Position numbers and translations under genes: made by a program
In this document: positions 34,049-43,103 of the stretch, in pieces
How the letters are laid out: the number at the start of each line of letters is the position of its first letter
Position numbering within the stretch: position 1 is the stretch's first letter
The notes under the pieces: generated by a model
Told to the model about the DNA's origin: nothing
Seen by the model: only the letters and a program-made list of their open reading frames with translations
Database searches by the model: none
Origin: Microbacterium yannicii
Lineage (GTDB): Bacteria; Actinomycetota; Actinomycetes; Actinomycetales; Microbacteriaceae
Direction of reading: 5' to 3'
NCBI RefSeq assembly: GCF_024055635.1
Contig: NZ_JAMXMB010000011.1
Span: 98,330 to 162,329 of the forward strand
Length of the DNA: 64,000 nt

Positions 34049-34938
34049 GCGACACCGCATCTGCAACGGCAACATCGGCGCACCCGCTGCTCGAGATCCG
34101 CGATCTCCGCGTGGCGTACCCGGGACGAGGGATCCGGAAGCGACCCGTTGAGATCCTCCATGGCGTGAGCCTGGACGTCCGCGCCGGCGAGACGGTCGGC
34201 CTCGTCGGCGAGTCCGGATCCGGCAAGTCCACTCTCGGCCGCGCCGCCCTCGGCCTCGCACCGGTGACCGGCGGAACCATCACCCTGGACGGCGAGGACA
34301 TCGCCCACGCCACCCGGGCGCGTCGTCGTGAACTGGCTGTCGACCTCCAAGTCATCTTCCAGGATCCCTACTCCTCGCTCAGCCCGGCCCTCACCGTCGG
34401 CGACACGCTGGCCGAACCGCTGCGCGCCCGGGGCATCGGCGCGAAGGACGCGGCTCGAAGGGTGCGTGACCTGCTCGATCTGGTTCATCTCCCCGCGGAC
34501 GCCGCGCAGCGACTGCCGCGGGAGTTCAGCGGCGGCCAGCGCCAGCGCGTCGCGATCGCACGAGCCGTCGCCCTCGAGCCGAGGCTGATCGTCTGCGATG
34601 AGCCGGTCTCGGCGCTCGACCTGACCACCCAGGCGCGCATCCTCGAACTCCTCCTCGAGGTGCAGGCGCGCACGGGAGTCGCATACCTGTTCGTCTCCCA
34701 CGACCTGAACGTGGTCCGGGTGCTCTGCCATCGCGTTGCCGTCATGCGGGCCGGCGAGATCGTCGAGTGGGGAGACGGCGACACCGTCACCTCGAACCCC
34801 AGCCACCCCTACACCCGCAGGCTGCTGCTGGCCTCACCTGTCGCCGACCCAGCGACCCAGGCGGAACGCCGCGCACTGCTCCGGTCAACTGCTCTCGCCG
34901 ACCCCGCGACGCATCCCAACCAGAAGGAATCCGTATGA
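34045..34938 (+). CDS. ABC transporter ATPase, DppF/OppF-like (297 aa)
   Basis: The second ATPase of the importer: Walker A GESGSGKST near residue 57, VIFQDPYSSLSP (the Q-loop of oligopeptide ATPases), signature FSGGQRQRVAIARA, Walker B LIVCDEPVSALD, and HDLNVV. The C-terminal SNPSHPYTRRLL is the oligopeptide ATPase tail. It overlaps both neighbours by 4 bases (ATGA). With the fusion protein it forms the heterodimeric motor of the block B transporter. Confidence 0.92.
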   Translation: MSDTASATATSAHPLLEIRDLRVAYPGRGIRKRPVEILHGVSLDVRAGETVGLVGESGSGKSTLGRAALGLAPVTGGTITLDGEDIAHATRARRRELAVDLQVIFQDPYSSLSPALTVGDTLAEPLRARGIGAKDAARRVRDLLDLVHLPADAAQRLPREFSGGQRQRVAIARAVALEPRLIVCDEPVSALDLTTQARILELLLEVQARTGVAYLFVSHDLNVVRVLCHRVAVMRAGEIVEWGDGDTVTSNPSHPYTRRLLLASPVADPATQAERRALLRSTALADPATHPNQKESV

Positions 34939-36719
34939 CGCTCGAAACCTCTCTCGCTCCCGACGTCCGCCGCCGCGCGCAAGAGGTCGTCGCCGGACTC
35001 AGCGGCGCCGAGGTCGCCGGTCTGCTCTTCCACCCGATCGTCGTCCTCGACGCCGATCACGACCCAGACGCCTCGTCGCCGTTCGGGCCATCGACCCGCG
35101 AGCTGATCGTGGAGCGCGGCATCCGGCACTTCTGCCTTGCCACGATTCCTTCACCCGCGCAGACCGCGCCCGTGATAGGTCGTCTGCAGGAGATCGCGAC
35201 ATCACACGGCTCACGGCTGCCGATCGTCTTCTCCACCGACCCGCGGCACTCCTTCCTGCAGAACATGGGAGCTACCCACCGAGCAGAGGGAGTGTCGCAG
35301 TGGCCGGAACCCATCGCGTTCGGCGCTCTTGACGATCCCGACCTGGTCCGCGAGTTCGCACGCATCGTCCGCGACGACTACCGCGCCATGGGCATCCGCA
35401 TGGCTCTGCACCCTCAGGTCGATCTCACCACTGAGCCCCGCTGGGCGCGCCAGGCCCAGAGCTTCGGTGCGGATCCTGCGCTCACCTCCCGCCTGCTCGC
35501 TGCATTCCTGGAGGGGCTGCAGGGTCCGGCTCTCGGTGCCGAAAGCGTCGCTGCCACGGTCAAGCATTTCCCGGGGGGAGGACCGCAGAAGGATGGGGAA
35601 GACCCGCATTTCGCCTACGGGCGAGAGCAGGTCTACCCGGGAGGCCGGTTCGAGGACCACCTCCTGCCTTTCCGCACCGCGATCAGTTCCGGCGCCGCAG
35701 CGATCATGCCCTACTACGGGATGCCGGTCGGCCTCACCCGCAACGGGCAGGCCGTCGAAGAGGTCGGCTTCGCCTTCAACCGGGCTTTGATCACCGACCT
35801 GCTCCGTGACGAACTGGGTTTCGAAGGGCTCGTGCTCAGCGACTTCGGCTTGGTGCATGACGCGGTGGTGTTCGGCAAGCCGTTCCCCGCGCGCGCCTGG
35901 GGGGTGGAGCACCTCGACCCCGGGTCCCGCATCGCCCGCCTGCTCAGCGCAGGCGTCGACCAGCTCGGCGGCGAAAGCGATACGGCACTGCTGCTGTCGC
36001 TCCTCGAAGAGGGGCGAGTCTCGCTGGAGCGCGTGCAGGATGCGGCAGTCCGCGTCGTCGAATTGAATCTGCGACTCACGGGCGACGCGGGCAACCCCCC
36101 TTCCACACCCGACCCGGCCGACCTTCCGCTCCGCGAGCACGTCGAACTCGGCATGCTTGCCCAGTCTCGATCGATCACAGTTCTGCAGAATGGCCTTCTC
36201 GGCTACCAAGAAGCGCTGCCGTTGGATCGTCCACTCAGCGCCTATCTGCGTGGCATCGACCCCTCTGCGCTGCCCGATGGCTGGAGTGTCGCCGAACCCG
36301 CGCAGGCGGACGTTGCGATCGTCCGCCTCGCAGCTCCGTTCGAGCCGCGCGACCACTTCTTCCTGGAGAGCGGCATGGAGCAGGGCTCGCTGGAGTTCGC
36401 ACCAGCGGTGGTCGACGAACTGCGCACACTGGCAGCGCAGACCGCGCTGATCATCGCCGTCACGCTCAGCCGCCCCGCGATCCTCACACAGATCGCCGAG
36501 TTCGCCACCGCCATCATCGCCGACTACGGCGCATCCGATGAAGCGCTCCTCGACGCCCTCACCGGTGTGGTGACCCCGGAGGGACGCCTTCCATTCGAAC
36601 TCCCCCGCAGCATGGCGGCAGTAGCGGCCAGCCGGCCCGACGTCGCCGGCGACACCCACGACCCGCTGTACCCGGCGGGGTGGCGGGTCACTCTGGAGAT
36701 CCCGTCCACATCGGAGTGA
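34935..36719 (+). CDS. Glycoside hydrolase family 3 protein (594 aa)
   Basis: A GH3 enzyme: the (beta/alpha)8 domain carries ATVKHFPGGG near residue 209 and the nucleophile Asp in LVLSDFGLV near 302; the second, alpha/beta sandwich domain follows (SITVLQNGLLG ... TPEGRLPFEL). GH3 covers beta-glucosidases, xylosidases and N-acetylhexosaminidases; the absence of the KH(F/S)xxH(G/D) pair of NagZ-type enzymes in the usual place favours a glucosidase/xylosidase. No signal peptide, so it acts on imported saccharides. The start overlaps the ATPase stop. Confidence 0.85.
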   Translation: MTLETSLAPDVRRRAQEVVAGLSGAEVAGLLFHPIVVLDADHDPDASSPFGPSTRELIVERGIRHFCLATIPSPAQTAPVIGRLQEIATSHGSRLPIVFSTDPRHSFLQNMGATHRAEGVSQWPEPIAFGALDDPDLVREFARIVRDDYRAMGIRMALHPQVDLTTEPRWARQAQSFGADPALTSRLLAAFLEGLQGPALGAESVAATVKHFPGGGPQKDGEDPHFAYGREQVYPGGRFEDHLLPFRTAISSGAAAIMPYYGMPVGLTRNGQAVEEVGFAFNRALITDLLRDELGFEGLVLSDFGLVHDAVVFGKPFPARAWGVEHLDPGSRIARLLSAGVDQLGGESDTALLLSLLEEGRVSLERVQDAAVRVVELNLRLTGDAGNPPSTPDPADLPLREHVELGMLAQSRSITVLQNGLLGYQEALPLDRPLSAYLRGIDPSALPDGWSVAEPAQADVAIVRLAAPFEPRDHFFLESGMEQGSLEFAPAVVDELRTLAAQTALIIAVTLSRPAILTQIAEFATAIIADYGASDEALLDALTGVVTPEGRLPFELPRSMAAVAASRPDVAGDTHDPLYPAGWRVTLEIPSTSE

Positions 36720-36747
36720 AGACCATCATCTTTTGCAGGAGAGACTC

Positions 36748-38154
36748 TTGACCAATCCGACCGCCCGCATCATCGTCACGACCGACCCCGAGTTGGACGA
36801 CCTGAACTCCATGCTCCGCCTGCTGCTCTACAGCAACGAGATCGACATTGCAGCTCTGGTCTACACCGCGAGTATCTTCCACCACAGAGGTGACCCGGCT
36901 CGCGGCGTGTCCGCGCACCGTTGGCCGGCAGCGGGGGAGCGTCTCCACATCGACGAGGCTGTCGACGCGTACGCGGCGGCCTACGACAACCTTGTCCGGC
37001 ACGACCCGCGATATCCGTCACCGGACGCACTGAGGGCCATCATCGCGACGGGCAATATCGACGAGGCCGGCGACACCCGGCATCCCACCCCAGGATCGGA
37101 CCTGGTGAAGGAAGTTTTGCTGGCTGAGGCACCCGGGAAGGTGTTCGCTCAAGCCTGGGGCGGGACGAACACGATCGCCCGGGCTCTCATGTCGATCGAA
37201 GCCGAATACCGAGGCACCGACCAGTGGGATGAGATCTACGACCTCATCGTCGGCCGCACCGTCATCACCAGCTTCGGTGAGCAAGACGACACGTTCGCCC
37301 ACTACATCCGGCCCGCATGGCCGGAACTCGAGTTCCGGGACGTCGCAACGGCGGCGTGGGGCTACTTCGCGTGGGACGTGGTCCCCGATGAGGCGCTGCA
37401 GTACCTCTCCGCCGAATGGACCCGCGACAACGTCTCGACGGTCGGCCCGATCGGCCGCGGCTATCGGGTCTGGGGCGACGGCAAGCAGATGGCAGAGGGC
37501 ATCGACCGCGAGGACTACTTCGGCGTCCCAGATGCCAGTGTTGAGAGCCTTGTGGCCGAGGGATACCAGCTCTGGGCTCCTCTGCGACCGAAAGGCGCGT
37601 GGATCTCCGAAGGCGACACGTCCAACTTCGCCATGCACATCGACAACGGGCTGCGCAACGCCGAGCACGCGATGTTCGGAGGCTGGGGCGGCCGGCAGGA
37701 ACCGGATAAGAATGACCCGCACCGGTGGACCAGTGCGGGGCAGCGCCCCTGGGCGCCTGGTGCCGAGATCGTCGATGCCGGCGAGGTCGGCCAGTGGTTC
37801 GGGGCATACCAGCGCGACTTCGCCGCACGACTGCAGTGGAGTGTGACATCCGAGTTCACGGAGGCCAACCACGCGCCCCGGATCGTCGCTCCGCAGCTGG
37901 ATCTCGCGGTCTCCCCGGGGCAACGCGTCGTGCTCCCGTTCTTGATCATCGACCCCGACGGCGACACCGTCACCGTGACCGCTTCGCAACTTCGCGGGCC
38001 CGCCTGCACCGTCGAGGTCTCGCCTACCGAAGCTGTCATCAGCATTCCCACCGATGCGCCAGCACACACAGACATCCATGTCATCGTCCAAGCGGTCGAC
38101 AACGGCTCACCAGCACTAACCGGATACGCCCGCTTCGTCCTGACACTCGCCTGA
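36748..38154 (+). CDS. DUF1593 nucleoside-hydrolase-like protein (468 aa)
   Basis: The N-terminal domain matches DUF1593, a nucleoside-hydrolase-like fold found next to glycan utilisation genes: IVTTDPELDDLNSMLRLLLYSNEIDI (Asp cluster), WGGTNTIARAL, IRPAWPEL and STVGPIGRGYR. The last 80 residues form an Ig-like beta domain (LIIDPDGDTVTV). Proteins of this type are linked to cellulose or other glycan binding, with no proven activity. The TTG at 36748 fits GCAGGAGAG; the TTG at 36733 overlaps that site. No signal peptide is evident. It is 28 bases after the GH3 gene. Confidence 0.8.
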   Translation: MTNPTARIIVTTDPELDDLNSMLRLLLYSNEIDIAALVYTASIFHHRGDPARGVSAHRWPAAGERLHIDEAVDAYAAAYDNLVRHDPRYPSPDALRAIIATGNIDEAGDTRHPTPGSDLVKEVLLAEAPGKVFAQAWGGTNTIARALMSIEAEYRGTDQWDEIYDLIVGRTVITSFGEQDDTFAHYIRPAWPELEFRDVATAAWGYFAWDVVPDEALQYLSAEWTRDNVSTVGPIGRGYRVWGDGKQMAEGIDREDYFGVPDASVESLVAEGYQLWAPLRPKGAWISEGDTSNFAMHIDNGLRNAEHAMFGGWGGRQEPDKNDPHRWTSAGQRPWAPGAEIVDAGEVGQWFGAYQRDFAARLQWSVTSEFTEANHAPRIVAPQLDLAVSPGQRVVLPFLIIDPDGDTVTVTASQLRGPACTVEVSPTEAVISIPTDAPAHTDIHVIVQAVDNGSPALTGYARFVLTLA

Positions 38155-38227
38155 AGAATCCGACCAAACGAGCAATCGGACAGCCGATGCTCGATTTACC
38201 CCAGCTTCATCTTTCAAAGGAGAAACC

Positions 38228-39157
38228 ATGAAAGCTCACCACGTCGTCACCGCTGCGACCCTCGCGCTATCTCTCGCGATGTCGGGAGCCGCCGTAGCCT
38301 CGGCGGACACCCCAGCAGGAGGGGTCGCCCCGGGAGACTCATACGTTGCGCTCGGCAGTTCCTACGCGGCAAACGGTGCCACCGCCGGCGACTTCCTGTG
38401 CGGACGATCCCCGGACAACTACGCTCACCTGGTCGCGGCCCATTTCGGGCTCATCTTGACGGACGCCACCTGCAGCGGCGCCACGATCGACAACATCGTT
38501 GACACGCCTCAGGTCCACTACACCGGCGCGCGAATCCCGCCGCAGATCGACGCCGTCCAACCTGGCACCGACCTCGTGACTGTCACCATCGGCGGCAATG
38601 ACGTCAGCTACATCTCAACAATCTTCCGCCGCTCCTGCGCGGCAGACCGCAGTCCATTCGACGCCCTGGCTGCGCCGCCCGCTCTCCGGGCGGCTATCGA
38701 AGGAGCGTTGTGTTCGGGGACAGTCGATAGCGCGGCCATCCAGACAGCGCTCGACGGGCTGACAGACGAGCTGACGAACATGGTCGACGCCATAAGGGTG
38801 CGGGCACCGCATGCCCGAATCGTCTTCGTCGACTACCTCACCGTGCTTCCCCAGTCGGGCAAGCCGTGCGTGGGCGTACCGCTCGCCAAGGACGATCAGA
38901 AGCACATCCTTGACATCGCGAGGCAATTGCAGTTGGCCACCAAGCATTCGGCCCAGCGCACGGGTACCGAGCTGATCGAGTTGTCTAAGGCGAGCCGCTC
39001 GCACGATGCCTGCTCGGACGACCCATGGGTCAAGGGCTGGGACGTCAGCGGCACGGTCACTGGCAACGCAGGGCCCTACCACCCGAACGCGGAAGGCGTC
39101 CTCGCCGCCGCGAGGCTCCTGATCGAGCAGCTCGGCTCTGGCCGCCCGTCAGATTAG
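38228..39157 (+). CDS. Secreted SGNH/GDSL lipase or esterase (309 aa)
   Basis: A secreted SGNH hydrolase: signal peptide ending near ASA-D; the catalytic Ser is in YVALGSSYAANG, Gly/Asn oxyanion residues in IGGNDVSY, and the catalytic His in GPYHPNAEG near the C-terminus. Four to six Cys (FLCGRSPD, ATCSG, SCAAD, ALCSG, PCVG) fit the disulphide pattern of the Streptomyces lipase-like subgroup. It probably removes acyl or acetyl groups from glycans or hydrolyses lipids outside the cell. AAGGAG precedes the ATG. It ends block B. Confidence 0.88.
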   Translation: MKAHHVVTAATLALSLAMSGAAVASADTPAGGVAPGDSYVALGSSYAANGATAGDFLCGRSPDNYAHLVAAHFGLILTDATCSGATIDNIVDTPQVHYTGARIPPQIDAVQPGTDLVTVTIGGNDVSYISTIFRRSCAADRSPFDALAAPPALRAAIEGALCSGTVDSAAIQTALDGLTDELTNMVDAIRVRAPHARIVFVDYLTVLPQSGKPCVGVPLAKDDQKHILDIARQLQLATKHSAQRTGTELIELSKASRSHDACSDDPWVKGWDVSGTVTGNAGPYHPNAEGVLAAARLLIEQLGSGRPSD

Positions 39158-39527
39158 GTCGTTTCTACGTCGGCGTAGCGGAGTGGTCGTCGATGAGCTG
39201 GAAGATCACACACTTTCGCCCGCCGACGAGCGCGTACTCGGTCGTGGTGGCAGCGACTCTGCGAAGAATCTGCGAACACCCGAACAGCGCCGAGCCTCCC
39301 TCAACGTTGGCCACCGTGAACGGGAACCGCGTCGAATCAACGCGGACGCGCCTCAGGACCGCGGGATGCAACCGTGCAACGGGGTTCAGATCCCGGCGTT
39401 CTGGATGACCGAGGCGAGACTCACGGCTCGGGTGTTGTTGCTTGAGACGAGGTGCGGTGAGACGCTAAGCGGACAAGACAATACGTCGTCCGATCCGTCA
39501 ACACGCGTTCCCGCGGTTCGGCAGTTC

Positions 39528-39546
39528 GTGCCCACATGGTGCCCAC
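39528..39546. repeat. Paired GTGCCCAC repeats, possible integrase arm site
   Basis: GTGCCCAC at 39528-39535 and 39539-39546, 11-base period; identical to the pair at 17615-17633. It lies about 115 bases left of the tRNA fragment. Confidence 0.5.
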
Positions 39547-39660
39547 GGACGATCACGATTGGTACGGGTCCAGAGGGAACGGCAGCAGATTCTCGGCGGT
39601 CGCAAGCCGCGGAAATCCGCGGTTCTCGGTCGAGAGAGATTGAAATGGATCGAACCTCTT

Positions 39661-39687
39661 TGGGTTCAAATCCCACCGTCACCGCCA
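39661..39687 (+). other. att-like site 3: tRNA-Ser 3' end fragment
   Basis: The same T-arm/acceptor sequence as at 28319, with a flank of 6 more bases shared with site 1 (CCTCTT on the left). No 5' half of a tRNA is present. It is the right border of cargo block B and probably an attachment or junction site. Confidence 0.65.
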
Positions 39688-39689
39688 AT

Positions 39690-39736
39690 CGAAACCCACT
39701 CAAACTCATCAGACTGATCGAGTTGAGTGGGTTTCG
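39690..39736. terminator. tRNA-associated terminator hairpin
   Basis: CGAAACCCACTCAA (39690-39703) pairs perfectly with TTGAGTGGGTTTCG (39723-39736). It is the same hairpin as at 17773, with a perfect longer stem here. Confidence 0.7.
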
Positions 39737-39759
39737 TTCTGTCTGAGCGCGGTTCAGTT

Positions 39760-39776
39760 GTTGCCAGGATGTTGCC
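39760..39776. repeat. GTTGCCAG-GAT-GTTGCC pair right of att-like site 3
   Basis: GTTGCC occurs twice at 39760-39765 and 39771-39776, 11-base period. A decayed version is at the same place right of site 1. It resembles arm-type integrase sites. Confidence 0.45.
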
Positions 39777-39888
39777 GCTGACCAGCGATTCGTTCGGCGT
39801 GAGCCTCGACCCGCCGTTGAGCATCATCCGCAGGCGCTTCGCGATCGACTGTGCACTTTGTCTGGATCCACGTGATTCCGCGGTTCCG

Positions 39889-39906
39889 TGGCAACAGTCT
39901 GGCAAT
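39889..39906. repeat. TGGCAAC / TGGCAAT pair right of att-like site 3
   Basis: TGGCAAC (39889-39895) and TGGCAAT (39900-39906), again spaced by 11 bases and in inverted orientation relative to the GTTGCC pair at 39760, match the pair at 28198-28215. Confidence 0.4.
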
Positions 39907-40091
39907 AACTCCCGACTCGGGAGGTTCCGGACTCCGGTACGCGCGCTGGCGCGTAGGAACGGACTGCCGGTGGGGTTGAGCCCCACCGGAGACAGGATGC
40001 GTTGCGCTCAAACCCGAGCGGTCCCATCAGTTCGAGGTGGCCGACAGCTGCCCGTACGAGGATCGTCGGGTGGGCCAGATGCGCGCCCTCG

Positions 40092-41645
40092 TCAGGTTTC
40101 CCCGTCGCGCGGAGGCACTACCGGCGCGAGCAGGTGCGAGTCGAACGAACCGCCCGTGTGGATGGTCGTGATCCCCGAGAAACGTCGCGGATCGCGATCG
40201 TGCGGATCGTTGTGCGCGAAGACGCCGAGATCGTCGTCGCTGCCGCGGATCTCCACCACGAGTGCATGGCCCTCCGGGATCACGATGCTCGTCGGCCAGA
40301 TCTCGATATCGAGGCACACCGGCTCACCCGGAACGAGCGGCAGCAGGCGGCGATGACGGTGCACCGGTCGAAAAGGCTCGGAGCGCTGCTCGTCACGCTC
40401 GCGGTGGGAGGCGCGCAGCCAGCCCATCGCCAACGGGATCGGGGAACCCTGCGGCCCGATCCCTGAGTAGCGGTGCCCGTCGGGTGCCTCGAGGTGCACG
40501 TGTACGAACACATCGACGTCGTGAGCGGTCGACGACACCCACAGGCGCAGGCTGGCGGGGCCGGTCAGCTCGGTCTCGGACGCAGGGGTGTAGCGGAAGG
40601 CGACGCGTCCATCGCTCGGGAAGTCGAGTGAGTCGGCAGTTTGCGGCGCGTCCTCGACAAGGCCGCGGGCGGCCACGTCGAGGTGGAGTGGAGTCCATCG
40701 TGTACGAGCGAGCGGCCATTCGTCCTCGTCGCGCCAGAAGAACGCGTCCCGGTCGCGGATCGCCAGGCGTACGGGCGGGTCGTGTTCGGCACCGTTGTCG
40801 ATGCCCTTGAGCCAGCGGTCGAGAAACCTCTCCTGACGCTCTTTGGCCCAATCCTCGTAGAAGGGCCCGATGTGAGTGCCGGACGTTATGACCAGCTGCT
40901 TGACCACTGACGCTGCACGTCCGATGCCCTCGAGAATGCCGCGCTGGTGCAGGACGAGCGAGCCCCAGTTGCCGGATGCAAGGATGGGCAGCTCGATCCG
41001 TTCCAGGTCAGGGGACCGTTCCTCGTACCAGTCGTCGAGATTCTCTCTCGCACGCGCCTCCTCCAACAGTGCGATCGGCCCGCCCGGGGAGGGTAGCTGC
41101 GGCTCGATCTGCTTGCGCCACCAGAAGTCGACGAACGCATTGGAGAGGATGCCGCCATGGCGGAGGAACTCTCGGTATACGTCGGACGAGCCCTCCCACG
41201 GAATGATCGCAGCCAGGTGCGGGGGTCGCCGCGCGGCCGCGTGCCACTGCAGCATCGCGAGCCATGAGATGCCAAGAGCACCGACCTTGCCGTTGGACCA
41301 CGGACGAGTGCCGGCCCACTCGATGACGTCGACGTACGCCTGCACTTCGCTCGGGCCGAGAAGATCGGCGGTACCCGGCGATTTGCCCGTGCCGGGGGAG
41401 TCAGCGCGGACCACGGCGTACCCGCGCTCCACCCACCAGGCTGGGAAAGGCGTCTCCCACACCGCTTCATCGCCGGGATCAGTCTGCTCGTAGAGCGGGA
41501 ACCGGTCCTGCCAGGGGACATCCTTGCCGTACGGACTCATCGTGACGATGACAGGGACCTCGCCACCGGCGTCCGGTCGGAACACGTCGACGAGGATCAA
41601 CTCGCCCTGCGTGCCGCGCAGCGCCACGTCGCGCTCGATGATCAT
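40092..41645 (-). CDS. CocE/NonD family hydrolase (517 aa)
   Basis: An X-Pro-dipeptidyl-peptidase-like serine hydrolase: alpha/beta core with VTMSPYGKDVPW, the nucleophile elbow ALGISWLAMLQW (Ser), and the Asp/His region HIGPF; the C-terminal jelly-roll domain follows (LRLWVSSTAHDVDVFVHVHL, quoted only as the typical fold segment). Members hydrolyse esters (cocaine esterase) or acyl-amino bonds. Coupled by a 4-base overlap to the MFS gene, it probably cleaves an ester or amide that the transporter brings in, before ring degradation. The operator before the MFS gene places it in the TetR-controlled regulon. Confidence 0.87.
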   Translation of the reverse strand: MIIERDVALRGTQGELILVDVFRPDAGGEVPVIVTMSPYGKDVPWQDRFPLYEQTDPGDEAVWETPFPAWWVERGYAVVRADSPGTGKSPGTADLLGPSEVQAYVDVIEWAGTRPWSNGKVGALGISWLAMLQWHAAARRPPHLAAIIPWEGSSDVYREFLRHGGILSNAFVDFWWRKQIEPQLPSPGGPIALLEEARARENLDDWYEERSPDLERIELPILASGNWGSLVLHQRGILEGIGRAASVVKQLVITSGTHIGPFYEDWAKERQERFLDRWLKGIDNGAEHDPPVRLAIRDRDAFFWRDEDEWPLARTRWTPLHLDVAARGLVEDAPQTADSLDFPSDGRVAFRYTPASETELTGPASLRLWVSSTAHDVDVFVHVHLEAPDGHRYSGIGPQGSPIPLAMGWLRASHRERDEQRSEPFRPVHRHRRLLPLVPGEPVCLDIEIWPTSIVIPEGHALVVEIRGSDDDLGVFAHNDPHDRDPRRFSGITTIHTGGSFDSHLLAPVVPPRDGET

Positions 41646-42907
41646 TTCGCCGCAATCGGATCGTCGGCCTCGACCAGGGGAGCCTCTACACCCGGATCGA
41701 CGCGGGGCGTTCGGGGAAGTGTAAGAAGCAGAATCACGCCGACGACGATGAGGGACGCGGAGAGGATGAGGGCCGTGGCGTAGCTGCCCTGAGCGGCGAA
41801 GATGTATCCCGCGACAACAGGCCCGAGGCCGGCACCGATCGAGAAAGCGCCGTAGATGATGCCGTAGAGGCGACCGTAGGCGCGTGGGCCGAGGTAGCGC
41901 GAACTGAGGTATGACGCCAGGTCGACCTCGGCACCGAACCCGATGCCGACAAGGAGCGCTGTCACGGGAGCGAAGCCAGCGCCGCCGAATTGGAGCAGGA
42001 GTAGTCCCACCGCAGCGAGAAGGAACAGCGGCGCGCCGACCTTGATTGCGTCATAGCGATCGAGGAACCAGCCGATGACCGGCCTGGCGATGACCGTGCC
42101 GATGCCGACGAGCGACGACAGCGCTGCCGCCTGGAGCGGGTCCACCCCTGTATCGATGAGCAGAGGGACGAAGTGAGGCACCATGCTCACCAGGGCGAAA
42201 CCGACGAGAAGGAAGATGACGAGCAGTGTCCAGAAGGCGCGACCGCGGAGAGCCTCGCGGGGGCTGATTCCAGGCAGAGGTGCAGCGGACGCGGCGCGCA
42301 CCTTCCGGTCGTCGGGAAGCTTCACGAAGAAGACCAGGACGAGCGGGATCAGCGCACAGATGGTCATGATGACGTAGGTCGATCGCCAGCCCCACGTCTG
42401 GATGGCCCATCCCATGAGCACGGGGAAGAAGATCGCGACCGAACCGAGGCCTGCCGACACGATCCCGAGTGCCAAGCCGCGGGCCTTGTCGAACGCGGTG
42501 GCGACCACCTTCGCGTACATGACGGCGGATGTTCCCGTGCCCACGACGCCGAGGACCGCATAAGTCGACAGGAACAGCCACAGGGGGCCGTCGAAGAACG
42601 CGAGCGAAAAGGTCACCGCCGCGAAGATCGGGATCGCGATGATGAACACGAGCCGCGTGCCGCGCCGGTCGGCGAAGGAGCCCGTGAACGGCAGCATCAC
42701 TGCGAGCGCCACGGCACTCCACAGCGTCGTCTGCGTGACATCGCCTCGGTTCCATCCGAACTCTTCGCCGAGCGGGATCACAAGAGGGCCGACGAAGTAT
42801 GCGAGCGCGGTGTAGCCGAAGGCGACGCCCACGGTCGAGAAGATGAGGGCGGGAAGCCAGGTGCGGAACTCCTGCTTGGCAAGAGGCCCGGCGGCGGTGA
42901 CGGACAT
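41642..42907 (-). CDS. MFS transporter (421 aa)
   Basis: A twelve-helix major facilitator: N-terminal LPALIFSTVGVAFGYTALAYF, the A-motif-like GSFADRRGTR between helices 2 and 3, and helix-rich C-terminal half (LFLLAAVGLLLLQFGG). Overall similarity in style to the oxalate/formate and monocarboxylate group suggests an organic-acid substrate. The ATG at 42905-42907 has AAGGAGAG well placed; the longer frame lies over the operator. It is the first gene of a two-gene leftward unit whose promoter holds the shared operator. Confidence 0.87.
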   Translation of the reverse strand: MSVTAAGPLAKQEFRTWLPALIFSTVGVAFGYTALAYFVGPLVIPLGEEFGWNRGDVTQTTLWSAVALAVMLPFTGSFADRRGTRLVFIIAIPIFAAVTFSLAFFDGPLWLFLSTYAVLGVVGTGTSAVMYAKVVATAFDKARGLALGIVSAGLGSVAIFFPVLMGWAIQTWGWRSTYVIMTICALIPLVLVFFVKLPDDRKVRAASAAPLPGISPREALRGRAFWTLLVIFLLVGFALVSMVPHFVPLLIDTGVDPLQAAALSSLVGIGTVIARPVIGWFLDRYDAIKVGAPLFLLAAVGLLLLQFGGAGFAPVTALLVGIGFGAEVDLASYLSSRYLGPRAYGRLYGIIYGAFSIGAGLGPVVAGYIFAAQGSYATALILSASLIVVGVILLLTLPRTPRVDPGVEAPLVEADDPIAAK

Positions 42908-42946
42908 AACTCTCCTTGAACATGCAGCGGTGCGATGTGGCGGCAA

Positions 42947-42966
42947 TCTACCATCCAGACGGTAGA
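42947..42966. promoter_or_regulatory. Shared operator, copy 1
   Basis: TCTACCATCCAGACGGTAGA is a near-perfect palindrome: half-sites TCTACC and GGTAGA with an 8-base spacer. It sits 40 bases upstream of the MFS start. The same half-sites and spacing occur at 51263-51284 and 57750-57773. Confidence 0.75.
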
Positions 42967-43103
42967 GCAGCAAGCATTCCCCCTTGCGCGCGACATGGTC
43001 ACGCGTTGCGGCCAAGGTCCGCGGCTCTCGTGAATTCCGCGCTGTCGAACACGGCGTCTGACCACCTCGTGCGATCAGCGCACCTGCCGTCGAGCGAGTG
43101 CTC

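Larger units (their letters stand above)
39158..40091. other. Non-coding segment with att-like site 3
   Basis: No reliable gene lies here. The segment contains repeats and att-like site 3 and is similar to 17400-17990 over most of its length, including sequence on both sides of the tRNA piece (shared blocks such as GAACCGCGTCGAATCAA, TGGATGACCGAGGCGAGACT and the start of the right arm). Open frames here overlap on all strands and lack a recognisable family. Confidence 0.6.

Noticed and set aside
17103..40091. Search for an integrase or transposase in the accessory region
   Set aside because: No frame shows recombinase motifs (Arg-His-x-x-Arg, Tyr), so I report only attachment-like sites.
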